Below, piece after piece: positions 20,261 through 33,000 of a stretch of DNA of 64,000 nucleotides (the first letter of the stretch is position 1; each line of letters begins with the position of its first letter). Below the pieces are notes generated by a model. That model ran no database searches. It saw only the letters and a list, made by a program, of their open reading frames with translations, and was not told the origin of the DNA. The stretch comes from Spirodela intermedia (Eukaryota > Streptophyta > Magnoliopsida > Alismatales > Araceae). The stretch covers positions 8,749,005-8,813,004 of the forward strand of contig LR746268.1 of NCBI GenBank assembly GCA_902729315.2, written 5' to 3'. The position numbers and the translations under genes were made by a program.

Positions 20261-21102
20261 CTCGGGTCTTGTTAGTTAGTAAGCGGAAAAATATGATTCC
20301 GTGCAATGGACTTAACCTTCAGGGTCCATCCCTAAAAATAGAGAAAATTTCAGCCATCATCGGGGTGCGGCCCAAACTCGGGCCGCAGGGCCTTTGACTT
20401 GCCTACTCGACTGTGGGAAAGGCCCGACTGACGTTGAATCACATCGAGGATTTAAGAAACTGAACCCAGTTATTGGCGAATGTCTACCTGGCCTCCCTGC
20501 AATGCCTGAAACATTTCTATTTGTGCCTACAGCACTTTCTTCATGGATTCAAGCTCTGAATCATTGGGCTTGGGCCCCATAAAAGCAGGGTTATAGCTCT
20601 GATATCAATTGATGAAGACCCTCCAACTAAACCCCCAATAATCACATTAATTTCTCAAAATAAGACTGTCTATTAAAATCAGTCCATGAACAGAAGTGTC
20701 TGAGACAGAGCTACAGACTGAAACAAGCTACGAGAGAGAAGGGAAAACACTCGACATGGATCACAGGGAACACAGAGAACAAGAGAACCAAGACTTGGGA
20801 AGTCTTGGGGTTGCTGATGCAAGATGGCAAATCTCCAGCTCCGAATAGAGTTCTTCATGATTTTCTCCCCTCCTTGGCGAGTCGTTGAGTCCATAATATA
20901 ACTGTTCTCCGCTGGTGCTGTGAGGACGGCTTGCTGACCATCGTCAGACCAGTCGTTAGGTTCTAATATAACGACATGATCCGATGGAACGCGGTATTTG
21001 ATGCGATCCGTCGGTGTTAATTCCTGAGGCTGTCTTGGGCTGAATTGAATCTTGAGTGATCACTTTCTGTGTGGGCTGACCCCAGTTGTTAATGCTTCAA
21101 CA

Positions 21103-22257
21103 CTAGACCCAGCCCAAAAAATCGGATCGTATATCCCTCCGTCCTATCTTCCTTCCTCTTCCCCTTCCCCGGCCCTAGTCAAGGGACCTAAAGTTTGACC
21201 GATACTGCATAGACTGTAGAAGCACGTTGACTTTTTGAAGGGCATGGCCGAAGAGATTTGACCAATTGAATCTGACACAGAGATTCCATGCACGATACCG
21301 GAACCACCAAGGATAGCGATGCCATCAAAGCACGGCCATTGAGGCGACCCGGTGATACCCCTTATATGACAGGTGGCCAGGGGCCCTTGTGGTGGGGCCC
21401 TAACGGTAACCAAATCGGGCTCGATAGGATTTAGGCGCGGGATTTGAGCGTGGTGGGCCCCACGCAAGATAGGAGCTTCTGGAAGGAGGGTGGTCCCCGG
21501 GGTCGTGGCTCGTACCGGATTTCGTCGGGAATCGACAGCTACCGTAACGTGGAGTCGCTCCGACTTCGTCGGCAATAAATAGCCCGAGAGCGGATTTTCG
21601 GGTTCGTTCCGGAGGGGGAGCAGTTGGAGAGTTCTTGGGAGGGAGCAGCACGGCGTCCGCATTACTCAATCGGTAAAGGGGAGTTGGAGGCGGGACACCG
21701 CGAGGTAGAGCACAGAGGCCGGTAAGCAACCGCTGTGGCTTCGAGACGAGCATCACCTGATCTCTCTCTCTCTCTCTCTCGCCCGTGGTTTGCCTCTTTC
21801 TTTCTCTGTCTTCTTCTCCTGTTCTTTGTGAATTCCGACGATCTGTTACCTGTTCGTATGGGATTCTGGCCGCAGGTTGATGATGGGAGATGCCGAAGAG
21901 CGAAAGGAGGTGGCACGTGGGGAGATCCACTGGTAGTAGGAGAAGCAGAGGGATGGAGGAGGCGCGAAGGCGCTTTTGAGGTTGGAATCTCGATCTTGGA
22001 GCTTGATTAGGGGTTCGGCCTCGGCATTTCGAGCTAGCTCGAAAGAAACGAAGAAGGCGTCACGGTGCAAGTCTTGGTGAGTTCTCAAAACATTGTTTCT
22101 TACCAGTGAAAAATGCCAGTCGATTTCTTCCACAGATATTCTGGCAGCTCCCCTTAGTATTCGACGATATTCAGTGTATTCTTTGGCATCGTGTCTGTAG
22201 ACCGACTTAAAGACAATTTTAGTTTTGACTCATCGGATTCCTCCTACTTGAAGTGGA

Positions 22258-22346
<89 letters not shown>

Positions 22347-23754
22347 CACTCTCTCTTCTCCCCCAACCCACAAAATGAACTGATTCAGTCTGAAGCTATC
22401 GTTGTTCTAAAATAAAGTGATGAATCGTTGTCCATTGTTTTGGCTTCCATCTGCGTTTTTCATTCCGTGATTTCATAAATCTTTGGAAATCATTTGAAAG
22501 TTAGATATTAAGATAAAACCATTACCTTAAATTGCATTAACTGATGATTTAGAACGTATCACACATGTCACATATTTCTAGCAAGTGTATTTTATTCTCA
22601 ATTCATATTCAATGTTTTTTCCAAGTGATAACATAAAACTATACGTTTTCAAAATCTATATATTTATATTTGTGTCATTTAATTTTTTTTCTTTAATTAT
22701 TTTTGTATCGTAGAAATCCAATTAATCTCGAATAATCTATATCTCATTTATTTTGTAAATATTTTAACATCCAATATCTCACTATATATAATCATAGTAT
22801 TAATCATTATGTTGTTCTACTCTAACACAACACAATCGTATTGCATGATTTTATGATGTCTTCATAGATCATCAAATTTTCTTATTGTTTGACAATCTTT
22901 TATACCCATTTGGTATAGATACAAAAAAACATTCCTACAAATGGAAATGAATAATTGTGTTTATTGTCTCATGAAAAAATAAATGTTATAATGATTTATT
23001 TATTTTGTGTTTGGTGGGTTCAGCTAGTTATAAATGTTATAAATGTTATAATTTTTTATTGTCTCATGAAAATAAATGTTATTTTCAGTAAAAATATTAA
23101 TTTATTTGAGAGGCTTCAGTTCAATGCAGTAAGATTAAGATCACGATTGATTAGTCCTTTTTTATCCTGGGTCGGTAACTTAAAAGGAAAACACTAGCCG
23201 TTCATTTTTTTTCAGTCTCTATTATATTTCATTAGGATCTTCATCGGGGAAATAGAAATACAGACTACTAGGCTACAGTCGACTATGGAGCTCGATGAAA
23301 TAATCCCTTATTACGGTTTGGTTGGCCACAATAAAAGAGTCCAACTGTTACACGAACAACCGAATTATAAAATATTTGGAGTAACTAGAGCAAGTTGGAA
23401 CCGTATTCAAAGGTTATTTTGCTCTCACGTCAACTTCGAAGTTGATCGATGCGACTTGTCGTGGCATATTCATAAAATCTGGACATATTGAGGGTGGATT
23501 CGGCATCTGGCTTTTCCACAACACGCTTGTTGCCGAATCAAATGCCCGGAAAGCGTGGCCATCACATTCCTCTGATATGTGACCTGTTTCTGCTCCTCTC
23601 CTCTGCTCGCATTAGGCCATGAGAAGCGATTCACCGTTCTCCGCAACGTTGGCTTTCTGTTTCGCCGTCCCCTCCCAGGTCGCCGCCTCTAAGCATTTCT
23701 TCACAGGAACCCGAAACCTCGGACGTGTAAGGGACGAGGTCCATTGGTGCTGGG
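21103..23754. other. Spacer upstream of the bZIP gene, possible 5' leader exon
   Basis: 21560-22080 is GC-rich, with an AATAAATAG TATA-like site near 21573 and a strong donor CTTG|GTGAGT near 22078. It may be a distal 5' UTR exon of the bZIP gene, spliced by a 1.6-kb intron; this is a guess. 22440-23260 is AT-rich with no gene. A 68-codon open frame at 23285-23491 (+) has no recognisable domain. Confidence 0.35.
22263..22342. repeat. Compound (CT)n(CA)n microsatellite
   Basis: About 48 bp of CT directly followed by about 32 bp of CA. The open frame across it is low complexity and not a gene. Confidence 0.9.
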
Positions 23755-25223
23755 ATGGCGGCTTCAAAGGAGGAGAACGGCGCTTCGATGGGCGAGCCCA
23801 TGAAAGATTTCGCGGTCAGCCCAAACCCAAAGGAGCGCAACGAGGACCACCGACAGGAGTCTGCATTTGAGACGCCGCAGCGTTCTCCACTCTCCCGCAC
23901 CGCAGACGAAATCCAGAAGAGCGTCTTCTCCACCCCGAAGAGCTTCGGGTCGTTTAACATGGAGGAATTACTCTCCAACATATGGAATCGTGAAGAAGGG
24001 AACATCACAGCGAGCGATCCCGGAGACGGAGACCCAGACTTCAACGAACATCATCCCAAGGCCGACGGCCAGCCTGCCGCGGAGCCGAAGGTGACTGCCA
24101 TTGGTGGCCGGTCAACATCAACAGCCATACACGGGAAAAGCTCGGCCCCCGTCACGGCAGCCCTCGGTCGGAAGACGGTGGATGAGGTGTGGTCGACTAT
24201 CCACGAGGGACATGAGCAGCATCGGGAGGATTGTTCGCAGCAGCAACAGGATCTGAGTTCTGACAACTCCGCCCGCGAGCCGACACTTCGGTCGATGGCC
24301 CTAGAAGATTCCCTGGCCAAGGCAAGAGCAGCGCGGGAAGGGAGCAACTTCCTTCTTTTCACTCAGCATAACCTCGGCCAGTCCCAACTCTCAGAGCGTC
24401 TGCATGAGAGCCACCACCTGGACGGGATTCCCGGCATCCACTTGACGGAAGCGATGCCAGAGTCCGCCCCAGCGGCGAGTCTGGCCCGTCATGACCACCA
24501 ACTCCTCCATGCCACTACCGTCGTCGGCGCCCACCGCAACACGGCGCCGCTTTTTAGCGTTGGATCGTCGGTCATCCCCATTTCCTCGGACGGCTTTGGT
24601 GGAGGTTGGGGGGTCGGCTGGAGCAATTTGGGCGGCCAGTGGACGACAAATGTAATCGGGGGTTCCAGCAGCCGCGGAGGCGGAGACGGGGCGGCTGGTG
24701 CCCCTAGCGGCAGCGCGGTGGGGAAGAAGCGGAAACAGGCCAGCACGCTGGAGCTTTTAATAGAGCGCCGGCAGAAGCGGCTGATCAAGAACCGCGATTC
24801 GGCCGCCCGGTCGCGCGCCCGGAAGCAGGTACGTTCCCTTAAGAGTCCTCCGCGGGCTCGCCGTTCAGCCGTTACTCGGCCATTTTATCTCTTGACGGTG
24901 CTACTTAAACAGGAAAAGAAAAATGTAAATGGAGTAGGAAAAATATCAAATACGCGGATGAAAAAAAACCAGCTGTAGTATCTGACATGAATCAACTCCT
25001 TCTGTGGCGACATGAAACTCAGGCCTACATCGTGGAGCTGGAGGCGGAGCTGAATCAGCTCAAAGAAGAGAACGCCCGACTTGTAGGTGAAGAGGTAGAT
25101 GAGTCAAGAGCTCGAGTTGAAATGTAAGCCAATGCACGCACCTTCTGCCTCGTCGCTGCTAACCGGAGTAGCTCCCTTTTCCTTTGACAGCTGCGGCTCT
25201 CGGCACAGAGGCGCCAGATGTTG
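23755..25223 (+). CDS. Group A bZIP transcription factor, ABI5/DPBF-like
   Basis: A predicted nuclear ABA-response factor binding ACGT-core (ABRE) elements. Exon 1 is 23755-24828, exon 2 25023-25094, probable exon 3 25191-25223; the C-terminal end is unresolved. The N-terminus has the conserved region SFGSFNMEELLSNIW (residues about 64-78). KTVDEVWSTI follows near 142, then a weakened third block ALEDSLAKA where the family has TLEDFLVKAG. The basic region reads RRQKRLIKNRDSAARSRARK and continues into a leucine zipper, AYIVELEAELNQLKEENARL. Two substitutions are visible against the usual RMIKNRESAARSR (M to L, E to D). The intron after ARKQ is at the family position. I cannot find the usual C-terminal RTLTGPW-like motif, so the gene may end differently, or be decaying at its 3' side. 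Confidence 0.85.
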
Positions 25224-28200
25224 GTACGTCTTCTTCTTTTCTTTTCGTCCCTTTCGCTGTTGCATCGCGCTGTTTCTTCGACCGGCGGCTCGTTCCAGAG
25301 ATGCTGTCCAATACCAGCTTCGATGCCATACTACAGCTCTTGGAGTCCATAACGAAGCGGTCTCAGATACATCTTCAGAGGAAAACCAATGACCCGAGGA
25401 AGTGCAGCAGCTGCCGTTGGTGACGCGTCTTCTCGGGCGGCTGGGCTGCTGGAGCCTTCTCGACCGGGAACCCAGACAATGTTCTGCTGACGGGAGGAGG
25501 GAAGTTTTCACCCTGCTCAACGTGTTTTACTTTTCTTCACTGGAAAAGAATAGGAGGAATATGATCTCCAGTCATCGTCAGGCGTCGTTCCATCTGTTAT
25601 TTGTAGGCAGGCCAATTCCAGAGAAGACCCCTGAGCGTTACGCTTGCCATGAAGGGCCGACTTTCAACGCAGCTTGCAGATGAGAGCGGACCCATCCGGG
25701 GAGACGGCTCCGATAAGAAAGCACGAACTATCCACCTTTAAGATGTGGGGTGAGTTCCTGACCTACGTCCTGCAGAAACGGGTTTGAAGTCTGGAATGGT
25801 TGATGATATCAGTCTAGGTCTAGAAAGAGAATTGTGGCGCTGATTTTTCCCAGTTGGATTGTCGGGGTTAAACAGAGAGACGGCTAATTCACAGTTCCGT
25901 CGTAAAAGTTTGTGTAAGCTGTGTCTCTAGCTAACCCCCCTGATAACCTAATCTGATCGCCTTCCCCCTTCCAAGACTCTCCCAAAGAACGAGCACTCAC
26001 CGAGGCATAAACTCTTTGGAACCTGGATCCGAAGCTCAGTAAACTAACTTTCATGAAGACAAACTCTCAAATCTTGTCCGAACTTCTTACTCATTCGCTA
26101 CCCCACGCTTCTGATCATATCTCGTAAAGTGAGAGTGGTGTACGCCGTCATCTGGACGAATGACGTCACGTCCTCAAAAGACTAAGGAAGGTTTTCATTG
26201 CACTCAACACGTCTCACGCCGGACTTACCTAGCCTAGCCACAAGAAGAAGTGCCCGGCTATCAATGGAAAAGGTCACGGACGTCGAAATCAAATGCGCGT
26301 AAAACACTAGAAATCCTACATGGCCCCAAGTTTCGACCGCACTTAAGTCGGGGGTCAATGACGGGAACTATGTGGAGGCATAAACTCCATTCGCAACCTT
26401 TCAAAATGATTTCCTAAAGGATCCTGGAGAGGATAATAGTACAGGAAGAAGTCATCAAAACAGCGGAAAATTAACGATAGTTTTGATTCTTGAGAGAGAA
26501 AACCTGTCGTTCATTTTCCTTCTTATAACTTCTCTCAACTTATTGTTTTGCATGATGAATAGCAGGTTTGATTTCCAAGTCTAGCGCAGTTTCAATTAAT
26601 AGATGTTGGTTCTCCTTGTTTCTACCCAGAGCTTGATTCGATTGAAAAGTTAAAAAAGGAGAATCTCATGTAGCGATGCAGATCTAGAGCAAGGCCTAAA
26701 ATATGGGAAGGTGGCTTTGGTATGGAGAAAGCAGACTAGCAGAGTAGATAAGAGGAGTAATTTAGAAAAGAGCATGAAAAATAAAATCATAACACACTTA
26801 ACTGGCTTCCATATTGTCTCTCCTCCAGAATACGACGAAGACACGAATTATCAGCCACAAAAGCGGCCATCATACATCCTCTGACAACAAAGCAAAATAA
26901 TGATACGATGAACCCGAAATCCACACACAAATGCTGTTATACATTGAGTGCTAAAATAATACTGTTCTAATGTGACGAAAGTATAATTAGGTCGCCGAGA
27001 AAAATGACCGATTGTACTCAATAACATATTTCAGAAACATACCAAAAATCCGAACTGAATGCCCGCCAAATACATTGAAGCTGAAACAAAATGATAACTA
27101 TTAAATCTCGATCCAAATATCTCTCCCGGACACTATTGCCGCTATTTGGATGTCTTTCGCAATAACTCTCTCAAGAAAATGAAATTCAGATGCTAAGTCG
27201 AAGTGATATGAAGAAACACTATTTTCTTAAATAACCGAACATACTGAAACTTCCTTGAACAAGCACCCACTTGAATTTACGACTCAGAATAACTGTCCAC
27301 AGAGTCCCACCACATACAGGAGGGATATAACCGTCCGCCTCTGTGTTTAGAGCAAAATAGACCAGGAGTTCATATTTTTCATATGACGTAACATTCCAAC
27401 TTAGTTTCGCTTATTCGAGTTAGTGTTACCTTAAATTGAAGAAACTTTCAGAAAAGAGATCCTATTGAAATGCTCATATGACTGATTGAATTTATTTTCG
27501 CAAGAATCAATAATTTTTTTAAAAAATATGGACACTGAAAATAAAGTAGGAATCTCTTTCGAGAATAAGGAGATGCAACGATATGAAGGGAGCACGATAA
27601 AATAATCACAGTCAAATCACAATAAGATTATAGTCCGAATCACATTCATAGGGACCTTATGAACGGAGACTCCATGCAAATCACCGAAATCATGAAAGAG
27701 ACATTCAAGATTCACTGAACAGTAATGTAAAAATAGGATTGATAACCGCACTCCAAATGCAGAGAGTAATATAAACTAAAGCATCCGATCACACGGAATT
27801 GCAGTCGGACAAAGTCACGCGGTAAGAGACAGATGCTAGTCAGCAAAGAAACTGATAGCGACGATGCATTTCTCTCTCGGACACCGACTGCGGTGTAAAA
27901 GAAAAGAGGAATGAAAACAGGCAAGTACAGAGATGGATCTCAAATCTCCACCTAGGGGGAGAAACTAAGGCAGAAAAAAGCAACGACAGAAAAGGAACGT
28001 TTCGTTCCACAGTCATTACAAGTCCAATTGAGCATGTTGCGGCACAGGCAAACGAGTCGTGAGACACCTTGCTGCGAAGCGAAAGACAGCGAAGGAACAA
28101 CAAAGACAGTGAGAGGACAGCTTCAGATGTCCAATATTTGCCAGATAGACCAGGCTATGAAACGAGACGTCCACAGTTACGAGGAGGACGCGGGTGACCT

Positions 28201-30048
28201 CGGACTGTGCTCGGTCGCTCATGAGTCCTCCCTCGAGATCTCCGCGGACGGCGATCGTTCCCAAGCTATTGAAGCTTCCACATGTTTCCGAGAGAGCCTG
28301 AAACAAATGGAAAAGGGGTAATCACCAATGATCGTAGATCCGGAAGGCGTCCCCTTTTATAGGGCGAGATGCCTGGGGGACCACCACGATCATGCTCATC
28401 GGCCCCACTACCATGCCACGTCGGACGAGGGAAAAGATCCCCCCTCTTCCTCCGATGTCTCCCGCGAGTTTTCCGTCCTACAAACGAGAACAGAGAGAGA
28501 GAGAGCCTCAGATAGATGATAATATATCGGCGTCATGCTTGGACGGGCCGGACGGCCTCCTTTATCTCAGGGGGTCAATGGAGTCGACTAAAGTCAACGG
28601 ATTGACTGGAACTGCGCTCCCAGTCTGTTAGCGCCAACAGAAATGCGGAAATGTACCGGGTGGCGGGGCGTCCAATTACAAGCGGAACCATCGACTCTCG
28701 TACCGGCCAAGGGTGGACGGTTATCATCCATATCTCTCTCTACACGTGGCCGGGGCCCCAGCTCGGGATGTTCTCGCCCGTTAACCGGGAGTTGGCCGTC
28801 GGGCGCAGCTCTAATTCTGCCTTTCTACCCGACATAGTCTTAACTAACTGAGATACCTTGTGAGATAGTTTTTTGTTTGAAGGTCCCCCAAATGCAACGG
28901 CCACGTCTGACGAGTCTCTCTTAAATCACCCGGCTGATCCCTCGGGGGTTCGCTGTTGGAGTGTAAATATTTCTGGGGGTTTTCGGAAAATATTGTTGAT
29001 CTGAATGATAGTTGCCTTTGAAGACTAAGTTGGTAAATGTGGAGGAGAAAATGGAAAGTTTTTCGTAATTATTATTTGGTTTCTACCAACTCGAGTTAAT
29101 ATCTCTGTTCCTCTTTCCTTTTTCTCCGACAGAGTGATGGTCGGGATATCGTTTTACACTTTTACGACTGGTTCTGTTTCCGGAGGCGGCTCGGCGACCC
29201 TTGTCGGAAAAGTTCGCCTGAGATTGCTCGTGTTGGGACGGGGAGGGGAGGGAGGTGGAAGAGGAGGGGGGGACTCTTCGATTCCTCGGCCTTGTTGTCA
29301 GCGAAGGCTTTGTGTCGGCAGTCGCGTCGGATCCGGCGAAGTTCGATTTGATCGCGGGGAATGCCGGTGAGAACCCGCCGGTCAAACCCTGATTTAGGGC
29401 TTTGAGTCGGAGAACCTGGAATTCTCATCCGGACGGCTGATTCTTCGCTCTCGTCCCTTTGTGAGTTTCGATTTTGACTCTATGGTTTACTCGTTCTCAT
29501 CTCTCTCGAATTTTCTGCACGATTGGGGTTTTTTGGTGGTTTGTTCGTTTTTGGGCCCTCGATCGTCGGTAATTTACTTATAGCGGAGAACGCTGAAATT
29601 CTGGTGATTTCCTGCCCTTTCGTTTGATTGTCCGCCGCTTTCTGTTCGCGATCTCTACTTTTGTCCTCATTCTCATGGATTTTCGATCGATTTTCGAAGC
29701 TTCGCGACAGGATGGAGACCTGCCTTTCTCCCTGGGTGGGCGGTTGAATTGAAGCTCCTCGTTCTCTTTGCTTTGATGGTTGCTGACTTGATTTCGACTT
29801 CTAATGGATCCATTTGAATCTTTCAGCTCGCTCCTGGAATACACTGCTCTCATCATAGTTGATCCGCCACCCAGTGTTTGCTCCAAGTAATTTGCACGGC
29901 TTTTTGATTAGATGGTAAGCATGTTTGAGTCACATTCTGACTTGAACACGCTCAGTAGTTTCTACTTTCTCATGTTTGAACCGTTCGCAGGAGTGACCGG
30001 CTGGCCATTGTATGTGGGCATTAGCTGTCATGGTTGATGTCAAACAGA
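25224..30048. other. Gene-poor region and ADA3 leader
   Basis: 25224-25700 may hold the last exon or exons of the bZIP gene. 25700-28000 is of mixed composition with no coding frame I trust. Near 26090-26400 a GC-richer stretch looks repeat-like but is unnamed. 28016-28306 (-) is open after an acceptor-like TTTCAG but unrecognised. From about 29100 to 30048 the sequence looks like 5' UTR exons and leader introns of the ADA3 gene: a donor at ATG|GTAAGC near 29913 and an acceptor at 29989-29990 define the last leader intron. Confidence 0.4.
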
Positions 30049-33000
30049 ATGGCGGCTAATTCGAGGTCCGACTTGGCTTCAGGCAGTCCGGAGGTATCCT
30101 TCTTCACATCGGCTTACCTGAATGGACAACGTGGGTCGTACCCCGGTGCCAGCTTTGAAAGGTCTGGGAGCTTCCGGGAGAGCATAGATAACCGGGTGCC
30201 GCCTTCTGGTGTTGGGGCCAGTAGGAGCCCTGCCCCAATGCCCTCGATTGAGATCCCATCTCCATCCAATTATCTCACGACGGTGCAGCTATCATTGGGG
30301 GATCAAAAGTACACTCGTGCGGGGGAGTTGAGGAGGGTTGTTGGGATTTCTCCTGAGGAGCACGCTTTCAGAGGCATCCAATGTAAGCCCCTCACTCCAA
30401 CAGCAGCTGAGGAACTGAAGCGTTTCAAGGCTAGTGTGTTGGAGACAGCTGCCAGGGCCAGGTATCCAATTTATCCCGTTGTGTTCGTTTCTCCACTTGC
30501 TCCTTTATCCCACTTATCCAAATGGTCAAATATATATGATTTTCATATACTTTGCTGGACTATAACTCCCTTTGTTGTGTGTGGCTACATCTGTATCTGC
30601 CGTAATCCGAACATTGCCTGTATTTCTGTGGACTAATGAAAAATATGGTTCACTCCACATCGATTTATTGGACTGAATGCATAGTCCCTCTGACCAGGGA
30701 GAGGACGAGAGTGTTGCTTGATTCCTCGGCGAAATTGGAAAGATATCTCAAACTTATTTCAAGGAAGAGACAGAGAAATGATCTTCCATCAAGTGAGAAG
30801 TCGGGCAGTGGAAACCTGCCGAGAACAGGAAGCCAGATCCATCAAAACCCTCCAGATCTTGTTGCACAGAGACACGATGATCGTGCAAAGAGTATTGTCC
30901 CGAGCAAACGGGTGCGTTCATCAGTGGGGGAAATGAGGGTTTGTACTTTCTTTTCCCGTCTTTGATCATCAGCTGCTTGGTCTACATTTGTCATGCTATA
31001 TTTCCATCTTTTGAAGTATTTCTTTGCTTCAGTTATTTCCTTCTTTAGGTCTTTTATCGCAAAAAGGATAACAGTACATTTCTTTTCTTCATTGCTACAG
31101 GCGGAAGGGCGTTCTACGACCCCACTGAGGCAAGGCCCACCGGCAGATAAGGACAAAAATGTTATTGTGGACAAGGATAAGAATATGCTCAGGGCCTGCA
31201 ATGGGGTCGTGATGCCTGGTGTAGACAAGATCCGGACACTTCCCCCCGGTGGTGAAGTGTGCGAGAATAAAACAAGGAAGAAACGGCCTTTGGGAACTGT
31301 AGCACCAAGAACGACGGATGGTGACAGAGAGCTTAAGGTGGCTATGCAGAGGCTTAATAATGAATCCCGCCCAAGACACTCTAATGGTCCTGCCTTCAGG
31401 TGTGTTCTAGAGTGTTTGCTTCTCTTAGATTCTACTTCTTGCCTATTCTCTGGATATGCTGCTATTATTTCTTCTCTAATATCTATTTTTCCAAGGCCGG
31501 GAGCATCCAGTGGGATTATTGCTAGCAGTAAGAACGACGGCAGTTTTCAGTTGAGCGGTTCTGGTAGCTGCACAACCTCTAGGGACGATTTGGAGGACTT
31601 GGGTCTTTCGAGTGATCAGAGGGAACGCTCGGTTGCCATTGATAAGGAATGGAATTTACCAAAAGGAGGCAATAAGTATGTTACTTGCATTTTAATCGAA
31701 AATCTCTATTATACGGTTTGTTTTCACGTTTACTTGATGACAGTTTAGTCTCGTATTTGTTGAATTATCTATCTTTTCTTGTTTCCTAGCAAAAGATTAC
31801 CTTTGCATGTGGGCTCGTCTTTTCTCTCTTCTGAGTGGTACTCTTTTCGTTTCAAGATACAGCATTCGTGAAGATACTCAGACTGGGAGCCAAAGACCCT
31901 TGGTGAAAGGAAAAGCATTTCGAGGACCAAGGTCTGCCTCAAGCTCTGTGATGAACACATCACCAAATTTTCCAAGAACATCTGGACTTGCTGATAGTTG
32001 GGACCAGCCCCCAAGCTTAAACAAGGCTCCACACATAAGTGGGACAAACAACCGGAAGCGCGCATTGCCTGAGTCTTCTTCACCTCCTGTTTCTCAGTGG
32101 GGTGGTCAGCGACTTCCAAAAAATACTCGTACCAAGAGAATGAGCCTTGTTTCTCCTGTCTCAAATCATGATGATGCGCAGGCAGTAGCTGAAGTGTCTT
32201 CACCAGCTGATGTGGGAGCAAGAGTAACGAATACTGACACCAGTGGATTGGTACTTTCCAGGACTACGAGCAGTACTCACCAATTCAAACTGAAATTTGA
32301 GAGCGTTCTTTCCCCAATCGGTGCAACAGAGAGTGAGGAAACAACTGCTTCTGACAACAAGTTTAAAGAGAAAGGGGTGAATGCTGGTGAAATGGAGGAA
32401 GGAATAATGAGCGCAGTCCAGAAAGTAGCGACTCTGATACTGCCCTCAAAGAAAAATAAACTTTCCACAAGGGAAGAGAATGGCGATGGAGTTCGGAGAC
32501 ACGGAAGAAGTGGAAGGAGTCCTGGACAGTTAAGGGCCGGAGTCTCCTTACCGAAAGAAAAAATGGAAACAGTGGATCTTGCAAAGCCACTACGCCCTGG
32601 GAAGCCTATTTCAGAAATAAGGTACTGAATGTTTCTATTTCCTGCATGCCTGCTTTCTTTCTTGTTTGCCAATGGAGCAGCTTCTTTTCTTCATTTGCTC
32701 ATTCTTTTGCTTCATTTGACTTTTGGTGCAGCAAGGTGGGCCGGCCTCCTCTGAAAAAGGTGTCTGATCGTAAGGCTTCTAATCGCCCTGGTCAAGCTGT
32801 GAACAGCTGTTCCTCTGACCCGATAGGTAGGCCATCAAACTAACCGACCATATTGATGACCGTGCACAATTTTTCTTTATCGAGTGATCATATTTTGAAA
32901 TTCCTTCACTCATTTTTTAGGCGAATCAGATGATGATCGTGATGAATTGTTGGTGGCTGCCAATTCGGCCCGTAGTGCAAGCTGTGAGTATCTATCAGAA

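Larger units (their letters stand above)
18965..21102 (-). mobile_element. Deleted Ty3/Gypsy LTR retrotransposon
   Basis: The 5' LTR is about 21102-20610, starting TGTTGAAGC on the minus strand. TGATATCAGAGC follows within 2 bp, a near match to the tRNA-iMet primer-binding site. The related 3' LTR (about 19271-18965) also starts TGTTGAAGCC and shares several blocks with the 5' LTR, such as ATCACAGGGAACACAG, but has lost about 150 bp plus a 32-bp piece. Between them lie a gag remnant and a protease remnant. Reverse transcriptase, RNase H and integrase are missing, so the element is non-autonomous. I could not identify a target-site duplication. Confidence 0.75.

Noticed and set aside
21400-21930. 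176-codon minus-strand frame in the bZIP upstream region
   Set aside because: It has basic/Pro-rich composition, runs through a CT tract and shows no domain; overlapping frames are open as well.
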